Both the position numbers and the translations under genes were made by a program. From Candidatus Adlerbacteria bacterium (GTDB taxonomy: Bacteria; Patescibacteriota; Minisyncoccia; Phycocordibacterales; SBAW01): a stretch of 23,409 nt of DNA. Positions 21,269 to 23,409 of the stretch are shown here, in pieces (position 1 is the stretch's first letter; every line of letters begins with the position of its first letter). The DNA is taken from contig CAIJVL010000034.1 in assembly GCA_903824155.1 (NCBI GenBank), positions 1 to 23,409 of the forward strand. Reading direction: 5' to 3'. A model generated the notes under the pieces. It saw only the letters and a program-made list of their open reading frames with translations. It made no database searches and was not told where the DNA came from.

Positions 21269-21763
21269 ATGGATACTCCCCTCTACCGCAAAAAGCGCGA
21301 TATCAAGCAAACTTCGGAACCGCGCGGCGGCGAGCCGGTAAGCCATCGGGTACACGACTTCGTGGTGCAAAAGCATCATGCATCCCATCTGCACTACGAT
21401 TTCCGGCTCGAAGTAGGCGGCGTGCTCAAGAGCTGGGCGGTGCCCAAAGGGCCGCCCAGAACCTACACTGACAAACACTTGGCTATCATGGTTGAGGATC
21501 ACCCGTATGAGTACAGGAATTTTGAAGGAGCAATCCCAAAGGGCCAGTACGGCGCTGGCACTGTGGAGATTTGGGACAGAGGGACATACTACGCTGAGGA
21601 CGCCACTGACTCTGCCGATAGCGATCGGCGCATTCTTGCAGGGCTGCGCAAAGGCGTCATTAGCGTTGAACTCAAAGGAATGAAGCTCAAGGGAAAATAC
21701 TCACTCGTGCGCTTTAGAGGCCAGAAACAATGGTTATTTCTTAAGTCAAAAAAGAAATCGTAA
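21269..21763 (+). CDS. Stand-alone LigD 3'-phosphoesterase domain protein
   Basis: A 164-residue DNA-end-processing protein equal to the N-terminal phosphoesterase (PE) domain of bacterial NHEJ ligase D, which trims 3'-phosphate or ribonucleotide ends. The core reads FVVQKHHASHLHYDFRLE (31-48), with the metal/catalytic HLHYDFR residues, then SWAVPKGP, MVEDHPYEY with the active-site His, GAIPKGQYGAGTVEIWDRG and a basic tail KSKKKS. There is no ligase, polymerase or Ku gene in the window. Stand-alone PE proteins occur in archaea and many bacteria. It directly follows the erythromycin-esterase gene. Confidence 0.92.
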   Translation: MDTPLYRKKRDIKQTSEPRGGEPVSHRVHDFVVQKHHASHLHYDFRLEVGGVLKSWAVPKGPPRTYTDKHLAIMVEDHPYEYRNFEGAIPKGQYGAGTVEIWDRGTYYAEDATDSADSDRRILAGLRKGVISVELKGMKLKGKYSLVRFRGQKQWLFLKSKKKS

Positions 21764-21846
21764 TACCCCTTTTTCCCCTGAGCATCAACCTAAGACAGGC
21801 ACGCAAAAGTCGTCTCCGTAAACGCTAATCCAGGTTCTAACAAGCC
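21764..21846. other. Short intergenic gap before the second leader copy
   Basis: No feature beyond T- and C-rich sequence after the LigD gene; no clear terminator hairpin. Confidence 0.4.
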
Positions 21847-21948
21847 CAACAGTCCGCAGTTCGACTTTTTAAATATTTGGTTGTAACGTACTCTAGGTTA
21901 AACCGAAGGAGTACACCATGGACTCGTTCAAACAGTTCTCAGCAGAAA
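21847..21948 (+). repeat. 102-bp leader repeat, copy 2
   Basis: The second copy of the element at 19242-19343. It contains the probable promoter region (TTCGAC, 18 nt, TAACGT), a GGAG Shine-Dalgarno and the first ten codons of the intact gene at 21918. Confidence 0.85.
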
Positions 21949-22262
21949 TACAAAAGATAGCCGGACTTCATTCAAAGAGCAGGCTCGCTCGATTCGTCTG
22001 TCGCGCCGAATATGCTTGGCGCAAATATTGGAAGAACGAACCGATGCCATTTGAGTGGGTGAACAAAAAAGAAGGCCGTGCCGTCGGTGACCCTATCGAC
22101 ATACACCACCTCCGGCTTCCCGATATGATGGAGCACGAAGCGCGCGGCCAATTGACCGCCAAAGTTCTTCTCGAGGGTGTATGCACCAATGCATTCTCAG
22201 TGATTCATTCACAAGGAATCGATATGCAGCGCCAAACCACTATCCAACCTTGCTGGATTTGA
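21918..22262 (+). CDS. Unknown 114-residue protein with duplicated leader
   Basis: A soluble, basic, 114-residue protein that I do not recognise. It starts MDSFKQFSAEIQKIAG and contains a Trp/Arg-rich segment (CRAEYAWRKYWKNEPMPFEW), then GDPIDIHHLRLPDMMEHEAR with three His in a short stretch, and ends CWI. There is no signal peptide or membrane helix. It has the best Shine-Dalgarno in the window (AAGGAG, 6 nt) and its own terminator (22276-22302), so it looks like an independently expressed unit. Its leader and first ten codons are duplicated at 19242-19343. Codon use is balanced. Confidence 0.7.
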   Translation: MDSFKQFSAEIQKIAGLHSKSRLARFVCRAEYAWRKYWKNEPMPFEWVNKKEGRAVGDPIDIHHLRLPDMMEHEARGQLTAKVLLEGVCTNAFSVIHSQGIDMQRQTTIQPCWI

Positions 22263-22275
22263 AAGAAACACAACC

Positions 22276-22302
22276 GAGCCGCCCCTCACCAGGCGGCTCT
22301 TT
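22276..22302 (+). terminator. Intrinsic terminator of the gene at 21918
   Basis: 8-bp perfect stem GAGCCGCC/GGCGGCTC (22276-22283 with 22292-22299), 8-nt loop, then TTTCCTTT. Confidence 0.75.
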
Positions 22303-22310
22303 CCTTTCCC

Positions 22311-22334
22311 AAAAAGGTTCCAACTTCGTACCAC
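22311..22334 (+). repeat. Dispersed intergenic repeat, copy C
   Basis: A5 followed by GGTTCCAACTTCGTACCAC, then GCGGCCAGCCAAC. It lies just behind the terminator. Confidence 0.75.
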
Positions 22335-22361
22335 GCGGCCAGCCAACGCCAGGCAAATAAA

Positions 22362-22571
22362 ATGATACAATTACTGGAAAGTCCAGTTACTCAATTAACC
22401 CCCAAGTATAAAAATATGATAAAAGGAAATTTTCTTGGTGCGGCAATTGTTGCAATAATCTACACGGTTTATATTTTAATTAATCCCCTTCCAACAAAAT
22501 GGCAAATGGTGTTAGCGTTGGTGGTGCTTAACGCTTTGACTATCGTGCTTATGGCTTTTGCATTCAAATAG
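22362..22571 (+). CDS. Small two-helix membrane protein
   Basis: A 69-residue protein with hydrophobic helices at about residues 23-40 and 47-67, joined by the short loop NPLPTKWQM. The first 20 residues are polar (MIQLLESPVTQLTPKYKNMI), so the N-terminus is likely cytoplasmic. No family is recognised. There is no clear Shine-Dalgarno, and the start follows the dispersed repeat copy C by 27 nt. Confidence 0.6.
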   Translation: MIQLLESPVTQLTPKYKNMIKGNFLGAAIVAIIYTVYILINPLPTKWQMVLALVVLNALTIVLMAFAFK

Positions 22572-22582
22572 CATAGAGTTGC

Positions 22583-22588
22583 TATAAT
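22583..22588 (+). promoter_or_regulatory. Extended -10 of the YdeI-like gene (leaderless)
   Basis: TGC-TATAAT, a consensus extended -10, exactly 6 nt before the ATG at 22595. It starts 11 nt after the previous stop codon. Confidence 0.65.
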
Positions 22589-22594
22589 CCACCT

Positions 22595-22846
22595 ATGGTT
22601 AAGGCGGCGATACAGGGCGGCGTGGTACATACCATGCCTGCGGATTTGCGGGCAGCTCTTATTGCAACCCCTGCGGCGCTTGCAGTGTGGGAGGATATTA
22701 CGCCGCTCGCACGCAATGAGTGGATCTGCTGGGTTATCTCTGGGAAAAAAGCAGAGACTAGGGGTATCCGTATCAAGAAGGCGCTCTCGAAGCTTAAAGG
22801 CGGCATGCGTCGGCCGTGTTGTTGGGCCGGCTGCCCGCATCGTTGA
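22595..22846 (+). CDS. YdeI/OmpD-associated family protein
   Basis: An 83-residue protein matching the YdeI/OmpD-associated domain (bacteriocin-protection group): MPADLRAALIATPAALAVWE, then TPLARNEWICWVISGKKAET, RGIRIKKALSKLKGG and the Cys-containing tail PCCWAGCPHR. The family's role is not well established; some members protect against bacteriocins or antimicrobial peptides. The short length is normal for the stand-alone version. Its leaderless promoter is among the clearest in the window. Confidence 0.82.
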   Translation: MVKAAIQGGVVHTMPADLRAALIATPAALAVWEDITPLARNEWICWVISGKKAETRGIRIKKALSKLKGGMRRPCCWAGCPHR

Positions 22847-22847
22847 G

Positions 22848-22870
22848 AGTTGGAAAAGATTCCAACTTCG
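22848..22870 (+). repeat. Dispersed repeat remnant, copy D, in a small hairpin
   Basis: GATTCCAACTTCG shares the core of copies A-C; here AGTTGGA-AAAGAT-TCCAACT forms a 7-bp hairpin. Confidence 0.5.
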
Positions 22871-22876
22871 GAAATT

Positions 22877-22906
22877 AAAACACCCCCGCTTTGGCGGGGG
22901 TGTTTT
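22877..22906. terminator. Two-way intrinsic terminator
   Basis: 13-bp perfect stem (22877-22889 with 22894-22906), TTTG loop, with A4 and T5 ends. It lies between convergent genes (YdeI-like and the right-edge surface protein). Confidence 0.85.
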
Positions 22907-22925
22907 TGTTATGCGGCACTACCGA

Positions 22926-23408
22926 TTACCAGCCAGTATTGCCTTTTTTATTGCCGTAGTTATTGTTATTACCGCTACCACTTCCATTATTGTTACCAAT
23001 ATTGCCGCCATGACCGTTACCTTTAGGAAGTGGCGGTGGGACAAGGTGGTTGCCGAAATTGTCGTTCGTTGAAACGGTGCCAGACACTATTTTTATATTC
23101 GATGGATTAACCGAAGTTTCTATCCACCCTGCCTGAGGAACCTCCCGCGCCTGGTACGTCCCGGGAGTGAGGTTCGTGAAGGAATAGTTGCCGTTCAGGT
23201 TGGTTACAGCCGATGCTACGATAGCCGAGGAGCCGACTTTGGTGAGGTTAATAGTCCACCCCTGGAGGCCTACTTCCCCGGTATCCTTTTTGCCGTTGCT
23301 GTTTACATCGTTGAACGTCATGCCCGAGATGGACCCGGGGATAGTGGCAGGAGGAGGGCCGCCCGTGCCGGTTGTGTTGCCCGGACTGGTGACCGTATTA
23401 GCGTCGAG
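22926..23408 (-). CDS. SdrD_B-type surface protein, C-terminal part (5' end beyond window)
   Basis: The minus-strand frame is open to the right edge, so the N-terminus is missing; 160 residues are visible. After a Pro/Thr linker (GNTTGTGGPPPATIPGSISG) comes one SdrD_B/prealbumin-like domain: GMTFNDVNSNGKKDTGEVGL, GWTINLTKVGS, NGNYSFTNLTPGTYQAREV and DNFGNHLV, the usual calcium-type repeat found in cell-surface adhesins. The C-terminus is Gly/Asn/Lys-rich (GNNNGSGSGNNNNYGNKKGN) and ends GW without a membrane helix or LPXTG motif, so anchoring by the window's sortase is unlikely for this protein. Confidence 0.82.
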   Translation of the reverse strand, partial: LDANTVTSPGNTTGTGGPPPATIPGSISGMTFNDVNSNGKKDTGEVGLQGWTINLTKVGSSAIVASAVTNLNGNYSFTNLTPGTYQAREVPQAGWIETSVNPSNIKIVSGTVSTNDNFGNHLVPPPLPKGNGHGGNIGNNNGSGSGNNNNYGNKKGNTGW

Positions 23409-23409
23409 C

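Noticed and set aside
22926..23408. Sortase substrate
   Set aside because: The C-terminus lacks an LPXTG-like motif, a hydrophobic helix and a basic tail.
1..23409. CRISPR array or cas genes
   Set aside because: Repeats found are too few and irregularly spaced; no Cas motifs seen.

Overview
The window looks like a chromosomal segment of a Candidate Phyla Radiation bacterium, most likely Parcubacteria (Patescibacteria). The grounds are compact single-domain genes, a sortase with several secreted or surface proteins, a gene set typical of that group (EngB, TrhO, RlmB, RlmH, HI0933-type flavoprotein, stand-alone LigD phosphoesterase), many probable leaderless starts (a -10 hexamer 6-8 nt before the start codon), and an in-frame CTGCCT...AGGCAG palindrome inside a methyltransferase. 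The assignment is inferred from content; no phylogenetic marker was tested.

Layout. 1-798: 3' part of a secreted-protein gene (minus). 898-2550: GlcD-like FAD oxidase (minus), divergent from a two-gene NitT/TauT-type ABC importer (2581-4091, plus). 4093-4894: two small membrane-protein genes (minus) around a strong hairpin terminator. 4936-9774 is a long minus-strand block: an amylo-alpha-1,6-glucosidase-like enzyme with a GT4 glycosyltransferase, a PHA-system domain protein, RlmB, a five-helix membrane protein and TrhO. EngB (9788-10354) leads into TrhO and is divergent from a class F-like sortase (10397-11044, plus). The sortase converges on a cold-shock gene across a two-way terminator. 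11513-15023: ABC-F, methyltransferase and flavoprotein genes as a tight minus operon. 15077-16439: a peptidoglycan-binding fragment, a secreted DUF5666-like protein and RlmH. tRNA-Gln(TTG) lies at 16526-16596.

From the tRNA to the right edge the character changes. The plus strand dominates, intergenic gaps are long, several dispersed repeats appear, some genes have good Shine-Dalgarno sequences, and broken genes are present. Contents: a 150-bp inverted-repeat element built from the tRNA-Gln 3' end; a 'group-specific' family gene flanked by 18-bp direct repeats; a small coiled-coil-like protein with an 11-residue tandem repeat; a secreted Tyr/Gln/Asn/Ser-rich protein abutting a 5'-truncated cupin; a small four-helix membrane protein; two copies of a 102-bp leader (one before a hairpin, one before an intact unknown gene); an erythromycin-esterase-family gene with a LigD 3'-phosphoesterase gene; a small membrane protein; a YdeI/OmpD-associated protein; and, at the right edge, the C-terminal part of an SdrD_B-type surface protein.

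The most unusual signals are the tRNA-Gln-derived element, whose left arm is the reverse complement of the tRNA 3' half and could compete with tRNA folding; the duplicated 102-bp leader; and the contrast between leaderless core genes and SD-led accessory genes. No CRISPR array, transposase or integrase was seen.
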